Positions 1 to 6,709 of a DNA stretch of 7,973 bases are shown one piece after another. This DNA comes from Planctomycetaceae bacterium (GTDB lineage: Bacteria > Planctomycetota > Planctomycetia > Pirellulales > Thermoguttaceae): positions 1 to 7,973 of the forward strand of contig JAITAZ010000624.1 in the NCBI GenBank assembly GCA_031283825.1, given 5' to 3'. The number at the start of each line of letters is the position of its first letter. Within the stretch, counting starts at the first letter, position 1. The translations under genes were made by a program, and so were the position numbers. The notes beneath the pieces were generated by a model. The model did not search any database, was not told the origin of the DNA, and saw nothing but the letters and a program-made list of their open reading frames with translations.

Positions 1-120
1 TTGTTGGTTGTTAATTTCAAGTTAATTTGAAAAAGTTATTCTCGTGTATTTATTATTTTCGGTGTAAACTTGGACGATTCATTATAATAATCCTGAAAAT
101 AACGATTGTATAGTGGGTAA

Positions 121-150
121 TTGTTATTTTTTGCGTTAGAGTTGTATGAT
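121..150 (+). promoter_or_regulatory. tentative sigma70-like promoter for the four-gene block
   Basis: TTGTTA at 121-126 and TATGAT at 145-150 are separated by 18 bases, an acceptable fit to a vegetative promoter about 85 bases upstream of the chosen ferrochelatase start. The whole of 1-233 is AT-rich, so chance matches are likely; TATAAT at 83-88 lacks a properly spaced -35 box. I see no convincing coding sequence, operator or riboswitch in 1-233. Confidence 0.2.
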
Positions 151-219
151 TTGCGGGAGTTTAACGATTAAGTTGATTATTATAAATTTATCGAGTATTG
201 CGAATGTGCGGATTATTTC

Positions 220-223
220 GGAG
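220..223 (+). promoter_or_regulatory. ribosome binding site deciding the ferrochelatase start
   Basis: GGAG at 220-223 lies 10 bases before the ATG at 234. The upstream in-frame candidates, TTG at 198 and ATG at 204, lack a comparable site and would add 12 or 10 residues that precede the normal ferrochelatase N-terminus. This supports 234 as the start. Confidence 0.5.
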
Positions 224-233
224 TAATTTGAAA

Positions 234-1277
234 ATGGTTGAGGCTTTATTATTGGTATCTTATGGTGCTCCTTGTTGCGAGGCGGACGTTATTCCGTTTT
301 TGGAGAGATTGTTGAGTGGTAAAAATGTTTCCGATTTTCAAAAGGAGCGGGCGGCGGCGAAGTATTATGAATTTGCTAGACGGAGTGGTAGATTCAGTCC
401 GTTAAACGAGCAATGTATCGAGTTGACGCGAGGAATTGAAACTGAATTTAGTAAAATTGGTTCTTCGATTCGGGTTTATCATGGTAATCTTTATTGGCGT
501 CCGTTTCTTGACGATGTTATTGCGCGAATGACTGACGACGGCGTAAAGTTTGCGAGATGTTTTATAACGTCGGCGTTTGATTCGACTGCGGGCAATCGTC
601 GATATAATTATGCGATTGAAAGTGCGTGTAAAAAAATCGGAGACTTCGCGCCGACGATTGAGCGGTTGCCGTTGCCGTTTAGTCATCCGTTATTTATTCA
701 GGTGCAGGCGGATCGATTGTGTGAGGCGATTGAATCGCAAAAGATTTTGCAGAATCGGCAGAATCAATCGGCGGACAAATCGGAGACGATAATTTTTTTC
801 ACGGCTCATAGTATTCCGCGAAGTGATCCGTTTGTAGAAAATTATGTTAGTCAATTGAGTTTTGTTTGTGAGGCGGTGATTGCGAGGTGTCGTTTAATTT
901 ATTCGGATTGGCAAAATGTCGAGTGGGAACTTTTGTATCAAAGTCAGCCGATTAGTCGGAGTCGTAGCGAAATTGAGGACGGCGTTCAAAATTCGTTTTG
1001 GCTTTTGCCGTCGATCAAAGACAGAGTTACGGCTCTTGTAAAGCAATTGGGAGAGCAATCGGAGGCTACGGGAATAAATGTAACGAAAAATATAATTGTT
1101 TCGCCGATAGGTTTTTTTTGTGAAAGCATGGAGACGGTAAACGATCTCGATTATGAAATTGGAGACATTTGCAAAAATTCGCCGATAAGATTTACGCGAG
1201 TTTTAACTGTTGGCGTGTCGTCAAAAATCTGTAGGATGATTGTGCAATTAACGGAGGAGAATTGCGAATTGTTATGA
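234..1277 (+). CDS. hemH: ferrochelatase family protein (proto- or coproporphyrin ferrochelatase)
   Basis: Predicted to insert Fe2+ into a porphyrin in a late step of haem synthesis, as a soluble or membrane-associated cytoplasmic enzyme. The 347-residue product has a normal family length and opens with the hallmark beta strand (LLLVSYGAP). Residues about 80-130 carry the conserved middle block (HGNLYWRPFLDDV, then ITSAFDSTAG). The catalytic His is His192 in FTAHSIP, and a YQSQ block follows near residue 236. The C-terminal SPIGFFCESMETVNDLDYE block places Glu300 at the second catalytic acid. The His usually found two residues before that Glu (DHxE in many homologues) is Ser here. Residues about 167-183 are a Gln/Asn-rich hydrophilic insert encoded by a small 9-base repeat. 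Whether it belongs to the coproporphyrin-dependent (CpfC) or classical branch cannot be settled by eye. No other haem gene is in view. The next gene is 64 bases downstream on the same strand. Confidence 0.9.
   Translation: MVEALLLVSYGAPCCEADVIPFLERLLSGKNVSDFQKERAAAKYYEFARRSGRFSPLNEQCIELTRGIETEFSKIGSSIRVYHGNLYWRPFLDDVIARMTDDGVKFARCFITSAFDSTAGNRRYNYAIESACKKIGDFAPTIERLPLPFSHPLFIQVQADRLCEAIESQKILQNRQNQSADKSETIIFFTAHSIPRSDPFVENYVSQLSFVCEAVIARCRLIYSDWQNVEWELLYQSQPISRSRSEIEDGVQNSFWLLPSIKDRVTALVKQLGEQSEATGINVTKNIIVSPIGFFCESMETVNDLDYEIGDICKNSPIRFTRVLTVGVSSKICRMIVQLTEENCELL
750..767 (+). repeat. in-frame 9-base tandem duplication in the ferrochelatase gene
   Basis: CAGAATCGG (750-758) is followed directly by CAGAATCAA (759-767). 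It encodes part of a Gln/Asn-rich stretch between a conserved helix and the strand leading to the catalytic His, so it probably lies in a surface loop. Confidence 0.6.
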
Positions 1278-1341
1278 TTTCGTTGAGTAAAGTTATGTAT
1301 TTAGAATTTTCCCTGTTATTGTTTTTTAAAAATTTTTTGTT

Positions 1342-2310
1342 ATGCTTTTTCGCCTTTTTGATATTTTGTTCAGGATATTTACGAGTATTTTTAAACGGTG
1401 GGTTGTGTGTTTGATGAAATTGTTTGTGGATTTTTTAGTTTATCTTTTGGTTCGAGTTATTTTTTGCGTTATGCAATCGATTAGTTTGGAGTCGGGTCAT
1501 TTGGTATCTCGTGAGTTGGCGAAGATATTTACGTTTGTGATTCCGATTCGGCGTCGTTTGCTTAATGAGAATTTGCAGATTGCTTTTCCTGAATCGACGT
1601 CGGTTGAGCGTAGAGAGATTATTTTGAAAATGTGGGAGCATTTATTTTTGATGGGAGTCGAGGTTTCTTTGGCGGGAAGGAAGATACGTGATTTGAATTG
1701 GAAGCGTCATATTCGTTTTTTTGGAGTCAATTCTTTGATGAGTGTTTTGAATCAGGAGCGTCCGGTGATAATTGTTACTGGGCATTTCGGCAATTTTGAG
1801 ATAGGCGGATTTACGCTCGGGGTGTTGACGTATCCGTCTCATACGGTTGCGAGAACTCTTGACAATCCGTTTCTTGATGTGTATATCAAAAAGTTCCGTG
1901 AATCGACGGGGCAATTTCTAATTCCGAAAAATGGCGGGTCGGATGAAATTGTTAGGGTTCTGGATAATAAGGGATTGATGGCGTTGTTGGTCGATCAATC
2001 TGCTGGTCAGAAGGGATACATGGTAGATTTTTTTGGCAAGCAGGCTTCGACGTTTAAGGCGATTGGATTGTTGGCGATGAAATATAACGCGCCGATTGTG
2101 GTGTGTTATTCGTTAAGACGTCAAAATGAACAGGGCGAATTTGAACCGCTTAAATTTGACATTCATATTACGTCTGTACTTGACCCTGCTGATTTGTCGT
2201 CGGAGATAAAAAGTGTAAAAGATATTACTCAATGGTTCACAAAAAAGTTAGAGGAAGGAATCAGAAAAAGTCCGCAACAATACTGGTGGATACATCGGAG
2301 ATGGAAGTGA
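1342..2310 (+). CDS. LpxL/HtrB-family lipid A biosynthesis acyltransferase
   Basis: Predicted to transfer a secondary acyl chain to a lipid A precursor or related lipid at the inner face of the cytoplasmic membrane. The 322-residue product has a hydrophobic N-terminal anchor (about residues 1-48). The catalytic HX4E motif of this family is His148-Glu153 in GHFGNFE. It is followed by VARTLDNPFLD (169-179), GQFLIPKNG, the substrate-pocket VDQSAGQKG (217-225) and the C-terminal QYWWIHRRWK. This is near the usual family length of about 300. ATG at 1342 gives the longest form; ATG at 1414 gives 298 residues beginning MKLFVDFLVYLLVR, which looks closer to the usual family start. Neither has a clear Shine-Dalgarno, so the first 24 residues are doubtful. 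The last ~190 bases lose the strong G+T bias of the rest of the gene. LpxL, LpxM and LpxP cannot be told apart here. Confidence 0.9.
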   Translation: MLFRLFDILFRIFTSIFKRWVVCLMKLFVDFLVYLLVRVIFCVMQSISLESGHLVSRELAKIFTFVIPIRRRLLNENLQIAFPESTSVERREIILKMWEHLFLMGVEVSLAGRKIRDLNWKRHIRFFGVNSLMSVLNQERPVIIVTGHFGNFEIGGFTLGVLTYPSHTVARTLDNPFLDVYIKKFRESTGQFLIPKNGGSDEIVRVLDNKGLMALLVDQSAGQKGYMVDFFGKQASTFKAIGLLAMKYNAPIVVCYSLRRQNEQGEFEPLKFDIHITSVLDPADLSSEIKSVKDITQWFTKKLEEGIRKSPQQYWWIHRRWK

Positions 2311-2320
2311 TTTTTTTTAT

Positions 2321-2515
2321 TAGTTGTAGTAGTTGAGTAGTTGTATTAGTTGTAGTAGTTGTATTAGTAGAGGAGGAAGAAGAACAAACCTACGAGTGCA
2401 ACTAATACAACTAATCCTTTCTCTATTACAACTACAACAACTAACTCCCCCTCTCCCCCTATTACAACTACTACAACTAATACAACTACTACAACTAATA
2501 CAACTAAAAAAACAA
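2321..2515. repeat. low-complexity inverted repeat between acyltransferase and antiporter genes
   Basis: The left arm at 2338-2368 (TAGTTGTATTAGTTGTAGTA...) is the exact reverse complement of 2476-2506: 31 of 31 bases with a 107-base spacer. Further degenerate copies of the TACAACTAAT-like motif lie at 2399-2416 and 2430-2450. Inside the arms a purine stretch (2369-2385) faces a pyrimidine stretch (about 2444-2465), so an imperfect stem could extend inward. It starts about ten bases after the acyltransferase stop and ends about 18 bases before the antiporter ATG, so a transcript would carry a large hairpin just upstream of translation. It is open in the antiporter frame, which makes a false N-terminal extension. 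Confidence 0.85.
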
Positions 2516-2524
2516 CTAAAAAAA

Positions 2525-4441
2525 ATGATACTAACGCAAGTCATTAGTTATTTACTTTTTGATCTTTTGATTATATTGACGGCGGGATTTATTGCCGGCG
2601 TAATTTGCAGAGGCTTTCGATTGCCGATGGTGATTGGTTATTTGCTTATTGGCGCGTTTATAGGGCATGGCGGATTTAATATACTGCACATGGGGATATC
2701 GGCGGATTCTGTAGAAGTTATTGAAATCAAGGCGAATCCTAAAACGAAATTGGAATTGGAATCTGAATCTGATATTAAGGCTAAAGCGGAGGCGGAGGTT
2801 GATTCTAACAAGGCGGAGGCGGACAAGGCGATTGTTCAGATTGCTAGTAGAGACAGTAAGGATTTGGCGGATTCTTTAGCGGAATCGAGTGGTGCGGCGA
2901 TTAGGGCGGAGCATATTCTTTTGGACAATTTAGCGCATCTTGGCGCGAATTTATTATTGTTTGCGATTGGTCTTCATTTCTCGCCTTCTGAGCTTGCGAA
3001 GTTATGGAAGTTTTTTTTGGTTGGCGGCGTGATTCAGATGTTTGGCGTGATTGGTGCGATTACTGGATTTGTGGTTTTGTTTGGCGGTGATTGGAAGGTC
3101 GGACTGATGATAGGGTCGGCGATTTCGTTGAGTTCGACGGTGTTGGTGTTTAAGTCTCTTGAGGACATGGGTCAAGCGACGTCTCCGTCTGGGGTTCGTG
3201 CGATTGCGATTTTGCTTTTTCAGGATGTTGCGGTGGTGCCGTTGTTGGTGATTATTGGAATTTTAGCGGCGTTGGCGGCGGGTGTTTCGGGCGGCGGCGG
3301 CGATGTTATTCCGAGTCATCTGGCGTTATTTTTGGGGCTGGGGGTTGACCCGCGTTCTCAGCTTGTGAGTTTGGGGACGGGGTCGGTGATTTTCATGGTT
3401 GTTGTTTTTTGTGCGAGGTTTCTTTTTGTGCGTTATGGAGCGCCGTATATTCAGGGTTTGCGTAGTGTAGAGTTATTGGTTTTGTTTACGATGGTGCTTT
3501 TGATTGGGGTTTCGTGGGTTGCGTTTTTGTTGGGGTTACCCGGTGCGTTGGGTGCGTTGGCGGCGGGGGTCATTTTGAGCGAGACAAGGTTGACGACGCA
3601 GATTACGGCTATTACGATTTCGTTGAGAGAGACGTTTTCGGCGATATTTTTTGTATCACTGGGGGCGTTATTTGATCCGTCGAGTTTATTTGCTAATCCG
3701 TTATTGACGATGGGAGCGTTGGTCGGATGTCTTTTTGTGAAAACGTTTGCGGCGGCGGTTGCGTTTAGGGTGTTGGGGTTAGATTTTGTTTCGGCGTTGG
3801 CGATGGGGTTAGGATTATCGCAGCTTGGGGAGTTATCTTTTGTGTTGTTATCGAATGGTTTATCGATGAGGTTGATTGACAATGAGACTTATCAATGTGT
3901 ATTATTTGTAGCGTTGACTTCGATTATATTGACGCCGGTATTTCTTAATTTTGCGATTAGGATTATTCCAGCGCATGTTCATGATCCGGAGTTGGATGAT
4001 TCGGGCGGTGATGATCGGTTTTTGGGTCAGACGAAGCGTAAGGCGGTTGTGGTTGGGGTGGGACCGATTGGCGGGCAGGTTGCGGCGTATTTGGAGTCGT
4101 CGGGGTTTGACGTAGGGTTGATTGACATGAATCCGGTGAATTTGCATCGTTTTGCTCAGCACGGATTCAGGACAATTTCGGGAAATGCGGCGGATGTCGC
4201 GACTTTACGGTTGATTGAGGCGCATAATTCAACGTTGATTGTGGTAGCGATTCCTGATGATTTATTGATTTTTGAAGTTATAGAGGCGGCGAGGAGGTTG
4301 AATGATCATTGTTTATTGGTTTCGAGGTGTAGATTCAAGGACAATCGTGAGCGTCTAATGAAACGCGGCGCGGACATTGTAATTTGTGGAGAAACCGAGT
4401 TAGGAAATGCGATGATAAAGGCTGTAAAGAAATTATTGTAA
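2525..4441 (+). CDS. Kef-type (CPA2) monovalent cation:proton antiporter with TrkA-N/RCK domain
   Basis: An inner-membrane antiporter of the KefB/KefC family that would exchange K+ or Na+ for protons. From ATG 2525 the product is 638 residues, close to E. coli KefB/KefC. About the first 480 residues are polytopic. LFAIGLHFS (about 145-153), SAISLSSTVLVF (199-210), the LLFQDVAVVPLLV segment with the family Gln-Asp pair (Asp234), LGALAAGVILSE and FFVSLGALFDP are all typical. A C-terminal Rossmann domain begins near residue 505 with GVGPIG (511-516), an acidic residue in LIDMN at strand 2 (Asp534) and SGNAAD. No TrkA-C domain follows. ATG 2525 is chosen because the upstream open frame back to 2333 only translates the inverted repeat (LLQLIQL-like). 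Residues about 55-131 are an unusual charged Lys/Glu/Ala-rich insert between the second and third transmembrane regions. No clear Shine-Dalgarno precedes the start. The transported ion and ligand gating are inferred. Confidence 0.92.
   Translation: MILTQVISYLLFDLLIILTAGFIAGVICRGFRLPMVIGYLLIGAFIGHGGFNILHMGISADSVEVIEIKANPKTKLELESESDIKAKAEAEVDSNKAEADKAIVQIASRDSKDLADSLAESSGAAIRAEHILLDNLAHLGANLLLFAIGLHFSPSELAKLWKFFLVGGVIQMFGVIGAITGFVVLFGGDWKVGLMIGSAISLSSTVLVFKSLEDMGQATSPSGVRAIAILLFQDVAVVPLLVIIGILAALAAGVSGGGGDVIPSHLALFLGLGVDPRSQLVSLGTGSVIFMVVVFCARFLFVRYGAPYIQGLRSVELLVLFTMVLLIGVSWVAFLLGLPGALGALAAGVILSETRLTTQITAITISLRETFSAIFFVSLGALFDPSSLFANPLLTMGALVGCLFVKTFAAAVAFRVLGLDFVSALAMGLGLSQLGELSFVLLSNGLSMRLIDNETYQCVLFVALTSIILTPVFLNFAIRIIPAHVHDPELDDSGGDDRFLGQTKRKAVVVGVGPIGGQVAAYLESSGFDVGLIDMNPVNLHRFAQHGFRTISGNAADVATLRLIEAHNSTLIVVAIPDDLLIFEVIEAARRLNDHCLLVSRCRFKDNRERLMKRGADIVICGETELGNAMIKAVKKLL
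2750..2835 (+). repeat. 6-base microsatellite-like repeats encoding the antiporter insert
   Basis: TTGGAA is doubled at 2750-2761, followed by TCTGAA and TCTGAT at 2762-2773. GCGGAG is doubled near 2786-2797, and AAGGCGGAGGCGGA followed by AAGGCG lies around 2810-2830. All keep the reading frame and encode a Lys/Glu/Ala/Ser-rich segment absent from ordinary Kef proteins. Confidence 0.6.
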
Positions 4442-4486
4442 TGATAAATAAAATTCCGTTTTCTGAATTAAGAATTTAAAAAGGTT

Positions 4487-6082
4487 ATGTTAAATCGTAG
4501 TATATTAGTATTTTTTCTGTTAGTAATTTTTTCTGGAGTGATGAGATTTTGTTATCTTGGGGAGTGGTCATTTGACTTGGACGAGCTTTTCACGACATTG
4601 GAAACGAAGATTTTATATGGTGAGATTTCTGTTCCTGACGAGTATTTGCGGGGTGGCGAGGTCAAGGCGGAGGCGACGCAGTTGTATCGGTTACCGCGAA
4701 TGATATTTGTTTCTTATTATGTTCATTGGTTTGGTTACAAGATTTTTGGCGAGGACGAGTTTGGTTCGCGGGTATCTCAAGCGATTTTGGGAGCGTTGAG
4801 TGTGGGTGTAATTTTTCTGATGGGCAGACCGATTTTCGGGTTTGCGGGTGCGTTGATTTTATCGTTATTGACAATGTTTTTGCCGGAGCATTTGTTTCAT
4901 AGTCAGTGTAATCGATTTTACATGCAATCGTTTCTCGTGATTGTGGTAGTTTTCTTTTTGGGGAGTTATGTGGTGTATTATCGGTCGTGTTTGGTGTCGG
5001 TTATTCTTGGTGTAGTGTCGGTGTTGATGATTTTGGCGAATACGTTTGGGGGGATTGTTTGGGGAGTTTTATTTTGTGCGGTGATGTTTGGTTTATTTTG
5101 TTCGAGTGGTGGGAGAGTGAGGAGGTTTTGGTCTGAAAATTGTGGGATTATTGTGTTGATGGTTTTGGATTCGTTTATTCTTTTGGGTATTATTATATTT
5201 CATGTGATGTCTCTTCTTGTGGGGTGGAATGGGATGACGGTGTGGGGGTATTCGTCGTTTCATGCGTTGATGTCGTTGATTAACATGGTTGGTTGGTCGT
5301 ATTTTTTGTTTGCGGGGGTTGGGGGTTGTTTTTGTTTATGTTGGGTTTGTTCGAGTTTGTGGCGCGGGGTTGCCGGAGTTGCCGAAGTTGCCGGCGAAGG
5401 TAAAGATAAAGATTCTAAAAGTAGAGATAGAAGCAGGGAGATTAGTGTTTATGGATATTGGTTATTTTGTGTTTTGGGTTGTGGCGTAGTTGTTTTTATT
5501 TTGCCGATGAAGATAGTTTACAATTCGAATTATGGGATACTTTTTATATTTCCTTTTTTGGTGTTATCGATGTTATTTATTTGTGAGGTATATAATTTTA
5601 TTTTGGATTCGTCGATACCATTTAGGCGTGTGATGTGTGTGTGTTGGGTATTTGTTTGTGTTTTATTGAATTTTCCGTCTGTGTTGAGTTATTATCAGGA
5701 TGGCAATCGTCGGGACAATCGTGGTGCGTTTTATTATGTTTCGGAGAATTGGCGTGAGGGTGACAGGTTGACGGGAGTAATGATGGGAGCGGCGGAGTAT
5801 TATATTCCGGCTAGGGTTCCTAGAATTCCGTTGCATTATGAATCGGTCAGAGCGGCGGAGCAATTGCGAGAGATAAAGGATGAAAACGTTGGAGGGTCTG
5901 GTAGATTATGGATAGTGATACCGAGTTCACGTGGAGGGATTGGTGTAGAGTTACAAAGATGGCTTTGGCAAAATGCAATTTTAAAACATAAAATCTCCAA
6001 GAAACGTTTCGACTATGCAGAAAACACCGTAGAGGTCTTTCTAATGGACGATAATTCTAACAGTACAAATTCCAAAAAATAA
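4487..6082 (+). CDS. GT39/ArnT-like polytopic membrane glycosyltransferase
   Basis: Predicted GT-C fold enzyme that uses a polyprenyl-phosphate sugar donor at the outer face of the cytoplasmic membrane to glycosylate a lipid or protein. The 531-residue product starts with a transmembrane helix (about 5-24), followed by FDLDELFT with the Asp-Glu pair (32-33) expected in the first periplasmic loop. A second loop motif, HSQCNRFY (138-145), resembles the RxY region of ArnT/PMT-like proteins. Roughly ten hydrophobic segments reach to about residue 400, then a soluble C-terminal domain opens with DNRGAFYYVSENW. Residues 294-318 form a charged loop (Lys/Asp/Ser/Arg-rich) that begins at a 9-base triplication. 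It lies 45 bases after the antiporter gene; AAGG at 4481-4484 is too close to the ATG to be a good ribosome binding site. The last ~100 bases are A-rich and lack the strong G+T excess seen upstream. Acceptor and donor are unknown. Confidence 0.82.
   Translation: MLNRSILVFFLLVIFSGVMRFCYLGEWSFDLDELFTTLETKILYGEISVPDEYLRGGEVKAEATQLYRLPRMIFVSYYVHWFGYKIFGEDEFGSRVSQAILGALSVGVIFLMGRPIFGFAGALILSLLTMFLPEHLFHSQCNRFYMQSFLVIVVVFFLGSYVVYYRSCLVSVILGVVSVLMILANTFGGIVWGVLFCAVMFGLFCSSGGRVRRFWSENCGIIVLMVLDSFILLGIIIFHVMSLLVGWNGMTVWGYSSFHALMSLINMVGWSYFLFAGVGGCFCLCWVCSSLWRGVAGVAEVAGEGKDKDSKSRDRSREISVYGYWLFCVLGCGVVVFILPMKIVYNSNYGILFIFPFLVLSMLFICEVYNFILDSSIPFRRVMCVCWVFVCVLLNFPSVLSYYQDGNRRDNRGAFYYVSENWREGDRLTGVMMGAAEYYIPARVPRIPLHYESVRAAEQLREIKDENVGGSGRLWIVIPSSRGGIGVELQRWLWQNAILKHKISKKRFDYAENTVEVFLMDDNSNSTNSKK
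5369..5395 (+). repeat. three tandem 9-base units in the glycosyltransferase gene
   Basis: GTTGCCGGA, GTTGCCGAA and GTTGCCGGC follow one another in frame. They encode the start of a hydrophilic loop between two hydrophobic segments and are followed by a doubled AAAGAT run. This looks like slippage or duplication tolerated in a loop. Confidence 0.65.
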
Positions 6083-6126
6083 TTATGATTTTTTAAAAGA
6101 CTAGAGGGAATTTCTAATAATTTTAT

Positions 6127-6167
6127 GTAACCGTTCATGAAATTTTTTATTTTTTTATCGCAAAATT
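6127..6167 (+). repeat. dispersed tail motif, left copy (GTAACCGTTCATGAAAT...)
   Basis: GTAACCGTTCATGAAAT followed by a T-rich run and ATC matches 7934-7973 along its length apart from a few substitutions and two short gaps. Just upstream, AAAAGACTAGAGGGAATTTC (from about 6096) also resembles AAAAGACTCAAGAGCAAATT upstream of the right-hand copy. It may therefore be a remnant of the same composite element without its 9-base array. Confidence 0.7.
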
Positions 6168-6191
6168 AAAACGTGAATAGTTACAAATTAA

Positions 6192-6277
6192 CCAATGTAG
6201 AGACGCAATGCCTTGCGTCTCATTATTCGATCCAAAGATCATCGATAGAGACGCAAGGCATTGCGTCTCTACATTGG
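6192..6277. repeat. nested palindromic interspersed repeat (GAGACGC type)
   Basis: A 30-base arm at 6192-6221 is the exact reverse complement of 6248-6277, with a 26-base loop. Each arm is itself a near-perfect hairpin: GAGACGCAA, a four-base loop, then TTGCGTCTC. The structure could fold as one long stem or as two small stems. Short dispersed palindromes beginning GTAGAGACG are familiar from cyanobacterial and other bacterial intergenic regions. There is no open reading frame, so it could only move if acted on in trans. Confidence 0.85.
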
Positions 6278-6309
6278 GTTTAGCAATTCAAATCCGAAAT
6301 TTAAAAACC

Positions 6310-6407
6310 CGTGAACGGTTACGATAATTTTTTGGGGGACGCTGGGGACAACGGAGACTTGGGGGACGTTGGGGACGTTCTTGTTTGAAATCTGAAGTTA
6401 ATGACTC
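6310..6407 (-). repeat. composite 9-mer element, copy A (reverse orientation)
   Basis: Read on the minus strand it begins GAGTCATTAACTTC, continues to a 31-base leader (6377-6407) ending at the array, then has exactly five 9-base units of the form GTCYC plus four bases (6332-6376), nine A/T-rich bases, and ends GTAACCGTTCACG (6310-6322). Units in order are GTCCCCAAC, GTCCCCCAA, GTCTCCGTT, GTCCCCAGC and GTCCCCCAA. Leader length, unit number and the variant third unit (GTCTC) match copy D. Confidence 0.8.
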
Positions 6408-6464
6408 GGGGAGATAAAACTGAAAAAAAATCTCTCTCTTTTAAAAAGGCTTTTGTTTTCTATT

Positions 6465-6546
6465 GAGTCGTTAATTATGGTTTTTAAATTAGTGTGTCCC
6501 CTTTGTCCCCAATGTCCCCAGCGTCCCTAACGTCCCCCCAAAAAAA
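6465..6546 (+). repeat. composite 9-mer element, copy B (forward orientation)
   Basis: Starts GAGTCGTTAATT at 6465. The 31-base leader runs to 6495, followed by five 9-base units at 6496-6540 (GTCCCCTTT, GTCCCCAAT, GTCCCCAGC, GTCCCTAAC, GTCCCCCCA) and an A run. The GTAACCGTTCACG tail is missing. Copies A and B face each other around a 57-base AT-rich centre (6408-6464), making a large imperfect palindrome. On the minus strand the array has four or more runs of at least three G with loops of 5-6 bases, which fits the usual G-quadruplex pattern. Confidence 0.8.
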
Positions 6547-6572
6547 TAAAACTCGCAGCAAGTGCGTAACAT

Positions 6573-6632
6573 GAGTAAATTAGATTTAAACCAAAAATGT
6601 CCCATCTGTCCCTAATGTCCCTTAAAAAAAAT
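6573..6632 (+). repeat. composite 9-mer element, copy C (decayed)
   Basis: Three 9-base units, GTCCCATCT, GTCCCTAAT and GTCCCTTAA, at 6599-6625 are followed by an A run. The preceding 26 bases from GAGT at 6573 loosely resemble the element leader. It has two units fewer than the other copies and no recognisable tail. The last unit is identical to the last unit of copy D. Confidence 0.6.
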
Positions 6633-6709
6633 TCTGTTAGAATAGTTCTAATGATTTAGGTTTCCTCCAGAAAGTCGTAAATCCCGCGAGAAAATCTTCT
6701 ATCATTGTA

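Noticed and set aside
198..233. Longer ferrochelatase start at TTG 198 or ATG 204
   Set aside because: The added residues precede the conserved first beta strand and lack a ribosome binding site; GGAG at 220-223 is well placed only for ATG 234.
402..686. Minus-strand basic-rich open frame inside the ferrochelatase gene
   Set aside because: Shadow of a well-supported gene; its Arg/Thr-rich composition is the complement of the G+T-rich sense codons.
2333..2524. N-terminal 64-residue extension of the antiporter reading frame
   Set aside because: It only translates the low-complexity inverted repeat (LLQLIQL-like). The real transmembrane start MILTQVISYLL begins at 2525, matching the family N-terminus.
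6332..6625. Ordinary intrinsic terminators at the GTCCC arrays
   Set aside because: The arrays are iterated 9-mers followed by A runs in their own orientation. No single array has a compact GC stem followed by a T run.
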